Part shown: piece by piece, positions 53,528 through 62,460 of the stretch
How the letters are laid out: each line of letters begins with the position of its first letter
Position numbering within the stretch: position 1 is the stretch's first letter
Assembly (NCBI GenBank): GCA_002400415.1
Contig: DGQP01000009.1
Coordinates: 310,001-374,000 of the forward strand
Source of the DNA: Chitinophagaceae bacterium UBA4411
GTDB lineage: Bacteria > Bacteroidota > Bacteroidia > Chitinophagales > Chitinophagaceae
DNA length: 64,000 bases
Direction of reading: 5' to 3'
Notes under the pieces: model-generated
Seen by the model: only the letters and a program-made list of their open reading frames with translations
The model's database searches: none
What the model was told of the DNA's origin: nothing
Program-made: the position numbers and the translations under genes

Positions 53528-55606
53528 ATGAATAAACTACAGAACTACATAAACGGGAAATGGGTGAGTGGTGACGGAGACGGGCAACTTCTCTTTAATG
53601 CGGTGACGGGTGAGCCGGTAGCTGCGGCCAGCACACAAGGCCTTGATTTTAAAGCGATGCTGGAATACGGCCGGAAGGTGGGTAATAGGTCTCTCCGAAC
53701 AATGACCTTCCACCAGCGGGGCAATATGCTGAAAGCCCTGGCTCTGCATTTGAGAAATCATCTTGATAAATTTTATGCAATCAGCTACCAGACCGGGGCC
53801 ACTAAAGCCGACAGTTGGGTGGATATAGAAGGTGGTATCGGGAATTTATTTGCCAATGCATCGCTGCGCCGCAAATTTCCGGATGAAGTGTTTTGTATTG
53901 ACGGGGAAAGCCATAACCTCAGCAAGCAAAATACATTTATGGGTACACATATCCTGACACCCAAAGAAGGGGTGGCGGTTCATATCAATGCCTTTAATTT
54001 TCCTGTCTGGGGGATGCTGGAAAAAATTGCAGTGAACTTACTGGCAGGTATGCCTGCCATCGTAAAACCGGCAACGGTTACCTCTTATTTAACAGAAGCT
54101 GTGGTAAGAGAGATCATTGCCTCCAACATTTTACCCGAAGGCGCATTGCAACTCATTTGCGGTTCAGCCGGAGATATACTGGATCATGTTACTTCACAGG
54201 ATGTGGTTACGTTCACCGGCTCTGCCTCCACCGGGCTGCTATTAAAATCCAATAAAAATATTTTAGCCAATAATGTTCCGTTCACCATGGAGGCAGACAG
54301 CCTTAATTGTATTGTGCTTGGCAATGATGTGGAACCCGGAATGCCTGAATGGGATGTGTTTGTAAAAGAAGTGCGCCGGGAAATGACACTGAAAGCCGGT
54401 CAGCGCTGCACAGGTATCCGCCGCATATTTGTTCCCGAAAATAAAACGGAAGAGATGTGGAAGGCGATTGCTGCTGCGCTTTCGCAGACCACGATCGGCA
54501 ACCCGCTGAATGAGAAAGTAAGAATGGGAAGTCTGGCCGGTGAAACACAACGCGAGGAAGTGAAAGTACAGGTACAAAAACTGTTGGCGTCTTCGCAGAT
54601 TGTCTATGGCTCCCTGGATAGCGTGGAGGTAATTGATGCAGATGCCGGCAAGGGTGCATTTATGTCCCCGGTTTTATTAATGAATGACAAACCATTTGTA
54701 ACAAAAGAAGTGCATGAAGTGGAAGCTTTCGGGCCGGTGAGTACGATCATGCCGTATAAAAATGCGGATGATACCATTGCATTGAGCAAATTGGGTAAGG
54801 GGTCATTGGTGACAACGATTGTAACAGCAGATGAAAAAATAGCCCGTCACTATGTGATCGGTGCTGCCACACATCATGGAAGAATATTAGTGCTGAATAA
54901 TGAATGTGCCAAAGAAAGTACCGGCCATGGTTCACCACTTCCCTTATTAGTACATGGTGGCCCGGGCCGGGCTGGTGGTGGTGAAGAAATGGGAGGTATC
55001 CGCGGCGTAAAACATTATTTGCAGCGAACTGCATTGCAGGGTTCACCCACTATGATCACCGGTATCACCAATGTTTATCAACCCAACGCCAAAGGAAAAG
55101 ATCCCGGTAAACATCCGTTCCAGAAATATTTTGAAGAACTCCAGGTGGGTGACCAGTTGCTGACGGATAAAAGAATGATCAGCAGCGAAGACATAGACCG
55201 GTTCGCCGGCCTGAGCGGCGATCATTTTTATGCGCATATCAAAACCACCGATTTTAATGGTACCATGTTTGAACAGCAGGTGGCACATGGGTATTTGATC
55301 ATGAGTATTGCGGCCGGTTTATTTGTTGACAGTTATGCAAAGAACCCGGTGTTATTGAACTATGGCATTGATGAATTACGTTTCACCAAGCCGGTTTATC
55401 CCGGTGCAGAGATACAGATCCGGTTTACCTGCAAAGAAAAATTACCCAACGACAAAAGAGCGGTGGAGAAACCGGAAGATATGAAGCGGGGAGACGATAT
55501 TGATAAGGGTATTGTGAAATGGCTGGTGGAAATGCTGGACGGAACAGACGAGCCTGTGGTGGGAGTGGCTACGATATTAACGATGGTGGCAAAAAAGAAC
55601 CAATAA
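53528..55606 (+). CDS. paaZ: Bifunctional oxepin-CoA hydrolase / semialdehyde dehydrogenase PaaZ
   Basis: 692 residues. The N-terminal aldehyde dehydrogenase domain (about 1-525) has its catalytic Cys294 in AGQRCTG, close to Cys295 of the E. coli enzyme, and the general base Glu in PFTMEADS. The C-terminal MaoC-type hydratase domain (about 535-690) has the catalytic Asp/His in FAGLSGDHFYAH. It opens the oxepin ring of phenylacetyl-CoA breakdown and oxidises the aldehyde. The ATG at 53528 is chosen over an in-frame TTG at 53516. Apart from the hydratase gene next door, no other paa genes are in the window. Confidence 0.94.
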   Translation: MNKLQNYINGKWVSGDGDGQLLFNAVTGEPVAAASTQGLDFKAMLEYGRKVGNRSLRTMTFHQRGNMLKALALHLRNHLDKFYAISYQTGATKADSWVDIEGGIGNLFANASLRRKFPDEVFCIDGESHNLSKQNTFMGTHILTPKEGVAVHINAFNFPVWGMLEKIAVNLLAGMPAIVKPATVTSYLTEAVVREIIASNILPEGALQLICGSAGDILDHVTSQDVVTFTGSASTGLLLKSNKNILANNVPFTMEADSLNCIVLGNDVEPGMPEWDVFVKEVRREMTLKAGQRCTGIRRIFVPENKTEEMWKAIAAALSQTTIGNPLNEKVRMGSLAGETQREEVKVQVQKLLASSQIVYGSLDSVEVIDADAGKGAFMSPVLLMNDKPFVTKEVHEVEAFGPVSTIMPYKNADDTIALSKLGKGSLVTTIVTADEKIARHYVIGAATHHGRILVLNNECAKESTGHGSPLPLLVHGGPGRAGGGEEMGGIRGVKHYLQRTALQGSPTMITGITNVYQPNAKGKDPGKHPFQKYFEELQVGDQLLTDKRMISSEDIDRFAGLSGDHFYAHIKTTDFNGTMFEQQVAHGYLIMSIAAGLFVDSYAKNPVLLNYGIDELRFTKPVYPGAEIQIRFTCKEKLPNDKRAVEKPEDMKRGDDIDKGIVKWLVEMLDGTDEPVVGVATILTMVAKKNQ

Positions 55607-55625
55607 TTACGATAAATCGTTTTTT

Positions 55626-56384
55626 ATGTCAGACGCATATGTCAAATCATCTTACCAGCATGGAATAACAACCATTGAGTTCTTTCACCCGCAAAGCAAT
55701 TCATTGCCCGGTAAGATACTGGATGAACTGGCACAGGCTATTCATGGTGCGGGAAATGATCCGGATACAAAGCTGGTTATTCTTCGCTCGGCGGGAGAAA
55801 AGGCCTTTTGTGCCGGCGCATCGTTTGATGAACTCGCAGCCATTCAAAACGAAGAACAAGGGTTGCAATTTTTTAGCGGCTTTGCTCATGTGATTAATGC
55901 CATCAGGATCTGCCCAAAGTTTGTGATTGCCCGTATACAGGGAAAATGCGTGGGTGGCGGCGTGGGCATTGCGGCGGCAGCTGATTATGCGATAGCCATG
56001 GAAGGTGCAGATGTGAAACTGAGTGAACTGGCGGTTGGTATCGGCCCTTTTGTAGTAGGTCCTGCGGTGGAAAGAAAGATCGGTGTGGCAGCTTTTTCAC
56101 AGCTGGCCATTGATGCCACAATGTGGCGTACTGCAGAATGGGCGAGAAAAAAAGGATTATATGCAGAATTGCATCATACAACAGCGGATATGGATGAAGC
56201 GATACAAAAACTCTCCCATACACTGGTGCATTCGAGCCCGGAAGCAATGGCTGCAATGAAAAAAATATTCTGGAAAGGGACTGAACATTGGAACCAGTTG
56301 CTGGTTGAACGGGCAGCGATCAGCGGAAAATTAGTACTGAGTGATTTTACAAAACAGGCGATAGCAACATTTAAAAAGAAATAA
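55626..56384 (+). CDS. Enoyl-CoA hydratase/isomerase family protein
   Basis: 252 residues, crotonase fold, 19 bases after paaZ and so co-transcribed. The oxyanion-hole motifs are KAFCAGASFDEL and IQGKCVGGGVGIAAAADYAIA. The second usual catalytic acid is present in LSELAVGIGP (Glu), while the first is replaced, so the exact reaction (hydratase or isomerase) is uncertain. In the phenylacetate pathway it could act as PaaF or PaaG (inference). Confidence 0.85.
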   Translation: MSDAYVKSSYQHGITTIEFFHPQSNSLPGKILDELAQAIHGAGNDPDTKLVILRSAGEKAFCAGASFDELAAIQNEEQGLQFFSGFAHVINAIRICPKFVIARIQGKCVGGGVGIAAAADYAIAMEGADVKLSELAVGIGPFVVGPAVERKIGVAAFSQLAIDATMWRTAEWARKKGLYAELHHTTADMDEAIQKLSHTLVHSSPEAMAAMKKIFWKGTEHWNQLLVERAAISGKLVLSDFTKQAIATFKKK

Positions 56385-56399
56385 ACTGCCCGATACCGC

Positions 56400-57059
56400 T
56401 TGAAAAAGAACAACCCCGTTGCCATCCGGACATTCAGTGCTGCTGATTTCAAGACTATTTGTAATAAACTGGCTAAAAGGGATAAAGAGCTTTATGCCAT
56501 CATTAAACAGTATGGTCATCCACCCATGTGGACAAGACCCGCCACTTTTCAAACCCTGATTCTCACCATACTGGAACAACAGGTTTCGCTGGCTTCGGCC
56601 TATGCTGCATTCAAAAAACTAAAAGAAAGGATCGGGTATGTAACCCCGGCTAAAATCCTTTCATTGAATGATGAAGAAATGAGGGCCTGCTATTTCACCC
56701 GGCAAAAGACCGTTTATGCAAGGGAACTGGCCCTGGCCATCCAATCCGGGAGAATCAGCCTGAAAAAACTATCGGTATTGCCGGATGAAGCGGTAAGAGA
56801 GCAAATGATACAGCTCAAAGGCATTGGTCACTGGACCATTGATGTGTACCTGATGCATGCCCTGCAGCGAACAGATCTTTTCCCGCTGGGGGATATTGCT
56901 TTAGTGAACAGCTTAAAAGAAGTAAAAAAATTACCGGGAGCTGTCAGCAAAGAAAAAATGCTGGAGATTGCTGAGCCCTGGCGGCCTTACCGCACTATTG
57001 CAGCAATGATCTTGTGGCATGCATATATAAAGAAGCGGGGAATTAAAATACAATCGTAA
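56400..57059 (+). CDS. AlkA-type DNA-3-methyladenine glycosylase
   Basis: 219 residues from a TTG start. HhH-GPD superfamily: the FQTLILTILEQQVSLASAYAAFKKL helix, the hairpin-helix-hairpin IQLKGIGHWTIDVYLMHAL and the catalytic Asp in FPLGDIALV. No FeS cluster cysteines at the end, as in AlkA rather than Nth. It removes alkylated bases. It follows the hydratase gene by 15 bases, so it may share the transcript, although its role is unrelated. Confidence 0.88.
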   Translation: MKKNNPVAIRTFSAADFKTICNKLAKRDKELYAIIKQYGHPPMWTRPATFQTLILTILEQQVSLASAYAAFKKLKERIGYVTPAKILSLNDEEMRACYFTRQKTVYARELALAIQSGRISLKKLSVLPDEAVREQMIQLKGIGHWTIDVYLMHALQRTDLFPLGDIALVNSLKEVKKLPGAVSKEKMLEIAEPWRPYRTIAAMILWHAYIKKRGIKIQS

Positions 57060-57097
57060 AAGGTAGCCGGTAAATATTGTTTATTTACTTTGCCTGT

Positions 57098-57916
57098 ATG
57101 TTACCGCTACCGCCCCCGGATTTTTGTCTACTGATTCCCTGCTACAATAATACAGAAGGATTGGTTGAATCATTGAATACTGTGGAGTATGAGGAAGAAA
57201 AGTACCTCGTCGTGGTGGTGGATGATGGAAGCGCTGTTGCCCTGGAAGAAAAATTGATAAGGTCAGGATTAAAAAGGCCGGTCCGGTTTGTGATATTAAC
57301 CAATAAAAAAAACGAAGGAATTACATCTTCACTGAACAAAGGCCTGGACTGGATAACAACCAATACAACAACAAAATATATTGCCAGGCTTGATTGTGGT
57401 GATACCTGCGATCCTGAAAGGTTTGTTAAGCAGGTTCAATACCTTGATTTGCATCATGAAGTGATTTTGCTGGGAAGCTGGTGCAGGTTCTTGGATAAAA
57501 AAAAGAGCCAGGGGTATTCGTACAAAACACCTTTATTACATGAAGAAATTGTTAAGGAAATGCACTTCAGGAATGTATTCATTCACCCTGCGGTGATGTT
57601 CAGGGTATCTGTGATCAGAGAAAACAGACTTCGGTATCCTGTTAACTTCATGTATGCAGAGGATTATGCTTTCTTTTGGACTTTAATAAATAACGGACAG
57701 TCATTTATACTTGATGAATTTTTGACAATATGTGAAATAAACGGCAAGGGGATCTCTTTACAAAATAGGGGTAAACAACTACGATCAAGAATTAAAGTGG
57801 TAAATCATTTTGCCACTTCCTTCTCATTAAAAATTCTTAGTTACCTTCGCATGTCGGCTCTCTTTTTAATTCCATACCGGATAATATTGCGCTGGAAAGG
57901 AAAGAAAAGCCTGTAA
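57098..57916 (+). CDS. Glycosyltransferase family 2
   Basis: 272 residues, GT-A fold. FCLLIPCYNNTEGLVESL opens the nucleotide-binding domain; VVVDDGSA and ARLDCGD (the DxD-like metal site), then the acceptor-side EDYAFFW follow. The C-terminal hydrophobic segment (about 245-265) may anchor it to the membrane. The ATG at 57098 is used; a TTG start seven codons earlier is possible. First of five glycan-synthesis genes that continue to the window end. Confidence 0.88.
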   Translation: MLPLPPPDFCLLIPCYNNTEGLVESLNTVEYEEEKYLVVVVDDGSAVALEEKLIRSGLKRPVRFVILTNKKNEGITSSLNKGLDWITTNTTTKYIARLDCGDTCDPERFVKQVQYLDLHHEVILLGSWCRFLDKKKSQGYSYKTPLLHEEIVKEMHFRNVFIHPAVMFRVSVIRENRLRYPVNFMYAEDYAFFWTLINNGQSFILDEFLTICEINGKGISLQNRGKQLRSRIKVVNHFATSFSLKILSYLRMSALFLIPYRIILRWKGKKSL

Positions 57917-58102
57917 GATGCAGAAGCAACGTTTTTTTGAATGTTGTTGTCAAATCTGGCCACCCATAATAACAGGTAGCATCTTACGTTAAAGGTCCTG
58001 ATTAGACTGAGCTTGCCATCTTGAATTATTTTAACCGTTTTTTAATGTAATCGGGAATTTTCTGCATCCAATAGCAGTCTATCTTCGAAAACTGACCTTC
58101 TT

Positions 58103-59221
58103 ATGAATATCGTTCACATAGTTGAACCTTTTGCCGCTGGCATTGCTGTTTTTGTAAGATCACTTACAGAAGCAATGCCTGATGATTTTCATATCATTAT
58201 ACATGGTGAAAGAAAAAAAGTAATGACAGCCCGCGAGGTCAAGGGTCATTTCCCGCAAAAAAATATACGTTTCATTAAATGGCGTTCTGCACAAAGGTCT
58301 ATTGACCCGGTAAAGGATATGTTCGCCTTTACGGAATTATACACTTTACTGAGGCGATTAAAAAAGAAGGGCCTTGTGGATGCCGTGCATCTTCATTCTT
58401 CCAAAAGCGGTCTCCTCGGAAGAGTGGCCTGCAGGCTTGCAGGAATAGGAAATGTTTTCTATACACCCAACGGAGCATCGTTTCTGTCCGTAGATAATAA
58501 GATGCTCAGGTTCTTCTATAAGCAGATAGAAAAAATTGGTAACCGGCTGGGAGGAAAAGTAATATGTTGCTCGGAGTCAGAATTAAGCGAATACCGGAAA
58601 CTTGGAATTGATGCAGCCTATATTAACAATGGTGTATTGTTAATGCAGAAAGAAGTAGCTAAGCAAAAGCAGGATTCCATATTCAGGATCGTAACCAGCG
58701 GACGCATTGAAATACAAAAGCAACCCGTATTATTCAATGCTATTGCAGAATATTTTGAAGGTATGCGGGATATAGAGTTTGTCTGGATCGGGGACGGACC
58801 TGATAAAAATGTGTTTACCGCAGGCAATATAACCGTTACGGGCTGGCTGAACACGGGGTCTGTGCAACAACATATTGCCGGGGCAGATCTTTATCTCTCA
58901 ACCTCAAAATACGAAGGCTTGTCTTTTGCGGTGCTGGAGGCGCTGGCTTTGCAAAAACCTGTACTGCTGAGTAACTGTACGGGTAACTCTGATATTGTGA
59001 AGAAGGGTATTAACGGGGGACTGTTTAATAATAAAGAAGAGGCGATAATCAAGATTCTTCAGTATTATAATAACCAGGAGATGCTGCCGGTAATGGGAGC
59101 TTATTCCGGGGAAATATGCCAGGCCGAGTTTGATATGAATCAGAATTTTAAAAATTACCGGGATATGTATGCAGGCTCCGTAATGGCAACAATACAGAAT
59201 AAAAAATGGGTGGTTAATTAA
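58103..59221 (+). CDS. Glycosyltransferase family 4
   Basis: 372 residues, GT-B fold. The N-terminal half begins NIVHIVEPFAAGIAVFVRSL; the C-terminal half has the Glycos_transf_1 core: IFRIVTSGRIEIQKQP, VWIGDGPDKN, and the donor-site EGLSFAVLEALALQKPVLLSNC (an E-x7-E motif). It is preceded by a 186-base gap in which I see no other gene. It probably adds a sugar to a surface polysaccharide or glycolipid (inference). Confidence 0.88.
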   Translation: MNIVHIVEPFAAGIAVFVRSLTEAMPDDFHIIIHGERKKVMTAREVKGHFPQKNIRFIKWRSAQRSIDPVKDMFAFTELYTLLRRLKKKGLVDAVHLHSSKSGLLGRVACRLAGIGNVFYTPNGASFLSVDNKMLRFFYKQIEKIGNRLGGKVICCSESELSEYRKLGIDAAYINNGVLLMQKEVAKQKQDSIFRIVTSGRIEIQKQPVLFNAIAEYFEGMRDIEFVWIGDGPDKNVFTAGNITVTGWLNTGSVQQHIAGADLYLSTSKYEGLSFAVLEALALQKPVLLSNCTGNSDIVKKGINGGLFNNKEEAIIKILQYYNNQEMLPVMGAYSGEICQAEFDMNQNFKNYRDMYAGSVMATIQNKKWVVN

Positions 59222-59406
59222 AATTGTAAAATGGGTGTGTTAACTCACTAAACGAATGAAAATACTCAGTTATGCCGGGAAAATGCTCACTTATAAACTT
59301 TAGCAAAATTCAAAGCTTTACCAGTGCTGGTGAATATAATTTCGCAGGTATAACCATAAACCACTGCTGAAATAAAGCGGAATAAAATCCAATTTTTTCT
59401 CATTAT

Positions 59407-59796
59407 ATGAAACCGGCAAATCACTATAAAGACTCAGGGGACCATCAGGAAAGTGATGAGGTAATAATGAATACTATTACTTCTTCCCTTGAAATGATTA
59501 CCCGTAAGCTGGATCTGGAGATGGCAGCCCGGCAAAGGACTGTGGATTTGCAGGAGCAGGAAATCAAAAGACTCCACCTGCTATTAGAAGATAAGAACAA
59601 CCTGATTCTCCGGTTGAATGATAAAATAGCCGAGTGCAAACAAAATGCAGAAGGCAGCAGGCAGCTTATTAATAAACTGCTGAATGATATTGAACGGTTA
59701 CAGCAGGATATTGAGTGGTATAAAAGGACGTATGAGAAGAGAAGTTTGCTTGGAACAATCAAAGAAAAATTGTTCAGAAATAATATTAAAAACTAA
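59407..59796 (+). CDS. Coiled-coil protein sharing a tail motif with the GT32/GT2 fusion
   Basis: 129 residues, almost wholly a Leu/Glu/Lys-rich coiled coil (about 25-105), no membrane helix. The end has IEWYKRTYEKRSLLGTIKEKL (103-123), nearly the same as VRWYKATYENRKLAGIIKD (from 530) in the fusion encoded 43 bases downstream. The tail could bind a shared partner in the glycan-assembly complex (inference). The gene is preceded by a 185-base gap with no other recognisable content. Confidence 0.7.
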   Translation: MKPANHYKDSGDHQESDEVIMNTITSSLEMITRKLDLEMAARQRTVDLQEQEIKRLHLLLEDKNNLILRLNDKIAECKQNAEGSRQLINKLLNDIERLQQDIEWYKRTYEKRSLLGTIKEKLFRNNIKN

Positions 59797-59838
59797 ACAA
59801 ACAGGATAGCAGGGCAAACATGCCAGCTATTAAAGGAC

Positions 59839-62460
59839 ATGAAAGTAATTCCCGGGATTATTCACTACTGCTGGTTTGGAAATGAGGAAATTCCAGAAGA
59901 AGTCAAAGTATACATAAAGGAGTGGGAAAATTTAAATCCAGGGTGGCAATTTGTATTCTGGAACGAGGAAAACAGCCCAATGAATTTCCCTTATATGCAA
60001 AAGGCATATGAGCAGAAGAACTGGGCTAACATGAGTAATTTTACCAGGCTTTATGCATTAATTGAGCAAGGAGGAGTTTATCTTGATACTGATGTTAAGT
60101 TACTGAAGTGTCTTGATGTTTTTTGTGATGACAGTTGTTTCCTAGGTTTTGAAGAAGGTTATGAGAATAGCGATGTTTTCTGGGTTAATAATGCAATATG
60201 CGGCTCAGTAAAAGGACATCCATTTATCAAAGAGTGTTTTGATTGGCTTCTTTCCAACTATGATGGTACCGAAATGGCCAACCTGTCCGGGCCACGGCTT
60301 ACAACAAATCTACTAAAACAAAACCGGGGCTTAGAAAGATATGGTAATATTCTTTTAGGCGATATCAGGTTATATACAAAGGAATTTTTCTACCCAATTC
60401 ATTATTCTGAAGTCTATAAACTTTCCAATATTGGACAGCATATCTATCCTGAAACAGCAGCTGTTCATGTCTGGGCCCGTTCGTGGCTGAGTAAAAGTAG
60501 CCTGCTGAATATTATTGATGATTTGTACAAGTTGAATCATGAATACTCCCGTCAAATAAAAGCTTTACCCTCTTCCATTCCGGCAACTCATTCAAGCGAA
60601 CTATGGTTAGGGTTGCAACGAATAATAGATGGTCAATATTTTTCAAGAGTAATAATTGAGGAATTTCTACTCTCCTTAAACGATTTCAAACTACAGCTTT
60701 CCAAAAAAACGAAGGAGGTTGAATTTATTGAATGCCTTTACCAGGGCTTGGTCGCCGCCGGAGAAACATTATCCAAGAATAATGTTAAGGCCGGAAACAG
60801 GATCGCATTTCTTGAGGCTAATCTGAAAATGGCAGAAGATAAAAACGAGCTGATTAATAAGAATTATAATGATGCTTTAACTAAAGCCCTCCTTACTGAA
60901 TTCGAACTTTCAGAACTCAGAAAAGTAACCCAGGAAAATAAGGATCGGGCAGAGAACTTTCAGAGTCAGCTTTTACAAAGAGAGAATGAAGTAAATGACC
61001 TGAAGGAGGCATTAAGAACAACTTATCAAAAGTTGTTAGAACTGGAAATTACTGAACGTGCGCAATTAAGCACAATCAGACAGCTCGAGGGGCAGTACGA
61101 GGTCCAGACTGCACGATTTTCAGAACTTATTACCACCGTCCAATCCGGGATAAAAGAAAATTCCCGTTTAACAGAAAAGTACGAGTCTGCTTACCGGGCC
61201 TCCTTACTTAAGGAGCGTGAATTAAAGGATTTAGAAGAGCAATTAAACACATCCATGACTGAACTGTCTGATACTCATGCTAGAATCAGGCAAATGGAAA
61301 CTGAAAAAGACACTGTCGGGCAACAGCTATTTGAACTTTCTGAACGGGAACGAATTAACCGTGCTGACCACCAACATGAGGTAAACAGGCTGCGGACAGA
61401 AGTCAAACAATTATCCGAAGCTGTCAGGTGGTATAAGGCTACCTACGAAAACAGAAAGCTTGCCGGTATAATCAAAGACAGGGCCAAAAGAGTCTGGCAG
61501 AAAAGCCCGGTCATGAAAGAACCTACACTCGTTGAACGGATCTCTGAGTATATACACAATAATCCACTCACGGTTAAGCATAATAGCCGCGCTGAAAAAG
61601 TATCTGTAATTATGTTAAGTTATAACAGAATTGAGGATACAAAGAAAGCAGTACAACATTTGTACGCAAATACAAGGACTCCCTTCGAACTGATCATATT
61701 AGATAATAATTCTACTGATTCCGTCCGAAAAGAGCTCAAATCATTGGCTTCGTCTTATCCGAACCTCCGGGTGATTCTTGAAACTTCCAACCTAGGCTGT
61801 GCAAGAGGAAGAATAAAAGCGGCAAGGTATGCCGAAACTGATTATCTCCTTTTCCTGGATAATGATATTCTTGTAAGTCCTTATTACCTTGAAAATCTGT
61901 TTTCCGCACTATATAGTGATGCTCAGGTTGCCGGGGTATGTTGTAAAGTGGTATTTCCCGATGGGAATATACAATTCAACGGAGGTAAAATGATCCTGGA
62001 TGATCAGTATGCTTTGTACTCTTTATATGATGAGGGGCTGAAGTTTGATGATCCCGCAACCAATACCCGTTATGACTGTGAGTGGATACCAGGAGGCGCC
62101 ACACTCTGGAAAAAGGATGTACTTACTGTTTTTGAAATAGATGATCAAATGAAGGGGTCATTTGAGGACAATGAAATAAGTTACCGGCTTAAAAGTGCTG
62201 GTTACAAGTTGCATAATTCTCCTGCATCTATAGTTATTCACGACCATTTCGACTTTAAAAGCAGACAATACAAGGAGAACGAGTCCGCCTATTTTGCAGG
62301 TAGAAACGATCCGTCCAGAATTAAAGATGCCCTACTCCATTTCTATAAAAAACATAACCTCATCTTTTCTTTTGCCTGGAAAAATAACCCATGGGATATT
62401 TTCTGGAAACTACATTCAAAAGAGCAGATTCTGCAGTTCATACATGAAAATAAGCCCTAA
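59839..62460 (+). CDS. Fusion of GT32-type and GT2-type glycosyltransferases joined by a coiled coil
   Basis: 873 residues. N-terminal domain (about 1-225): GT32/capsular-synthesis type transferase with IPGIIHYCWFGNEEIP and the sugar-nucleotide DxD motif LDTDV (Asp83, Asp85). Residues about 290-545 are a long coiled coil ending in the WYK-TYE-R-L-G-IK tail motif. C-terminal domain (about 585-860): GT2 with VSVIMLSYNRIEDTKKA, LDNNSTDS, LDNDI and FEDNEISYRL. Two catalytic sites on one chain, held apart by the coiled coil, could build a disaccharide unit. Its stop overlaps the next start by one base (TAATG). Confidence 0.88.
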   Translation: MKVIPGIIHYCWFGNEEIPEEVKVYIKEWENLNPGWQFVFWNEENSPMNFPYMQKAYEQKNWANMSNFTRLYALIEQGGVYLDTDVKLLKCLDVFCDDSCFLGFEEGYENSDVFWVNNAICGSVKGHPFIKECFDWLLSNYDGTEMANLSGPRLTTNLLKQNRGLERYGNILLGDIRLYTKEFFYPIHYSEVYKLSNIGQHIYPETAAVHVWARSWLSKSSLLNIIDDLYKLNHEYSRQIKALPSSIPATHSSELWLGLQRIIDGQYFSRVIIEEFLLSLNDFKLQLSKKTKEVEFIECLYQGLVAAGETLSKNNVKAGNRIAFLEANLKMAEDKNELINKNYNDALTKALLTEFELSELRKVTQENKDRAENFQSQLLQRENEVNDLKEALRTTYQKLLELEITERAQLSTIRQLEGQYEVQTARFSELITTVQSGIKENSRLTEKYESAYRASLLKERELKDLEEQLNTSMTELSDTHARIRQMETEKDTVGQQLFELSERERINRADHQHEVNRLRTEVKQLSEAVRWYKATYENRKLAGIIKDRAKRVWQKSPVMKEPTLVERISEYIHNNPLTVKHNSRAEKVSVIMLSYNRIEDTKKAVQHLYANTRTPFELIILDNNSTDSVRKELKSLASSYPNLRVILETSNLGCARGRIKAARYAETDYLLFLDNDILVSPYYLENLFSALYSDAQVAGVCCKVVFPDGNIQFNGGKMILDDQYALYSLYDEGLKFDDPATNTRYDCEWIPGGATLWKKDVLTVFEIDDQMKGSFEDNEISYRLKSAGYKLHNSPASIVIHDHFDFKSRQYKENESAYFAGRNDPSRIKDALLHFYKKHNLIFSFAWKNNPWDIFWKLHSKEQILQFIHENKP

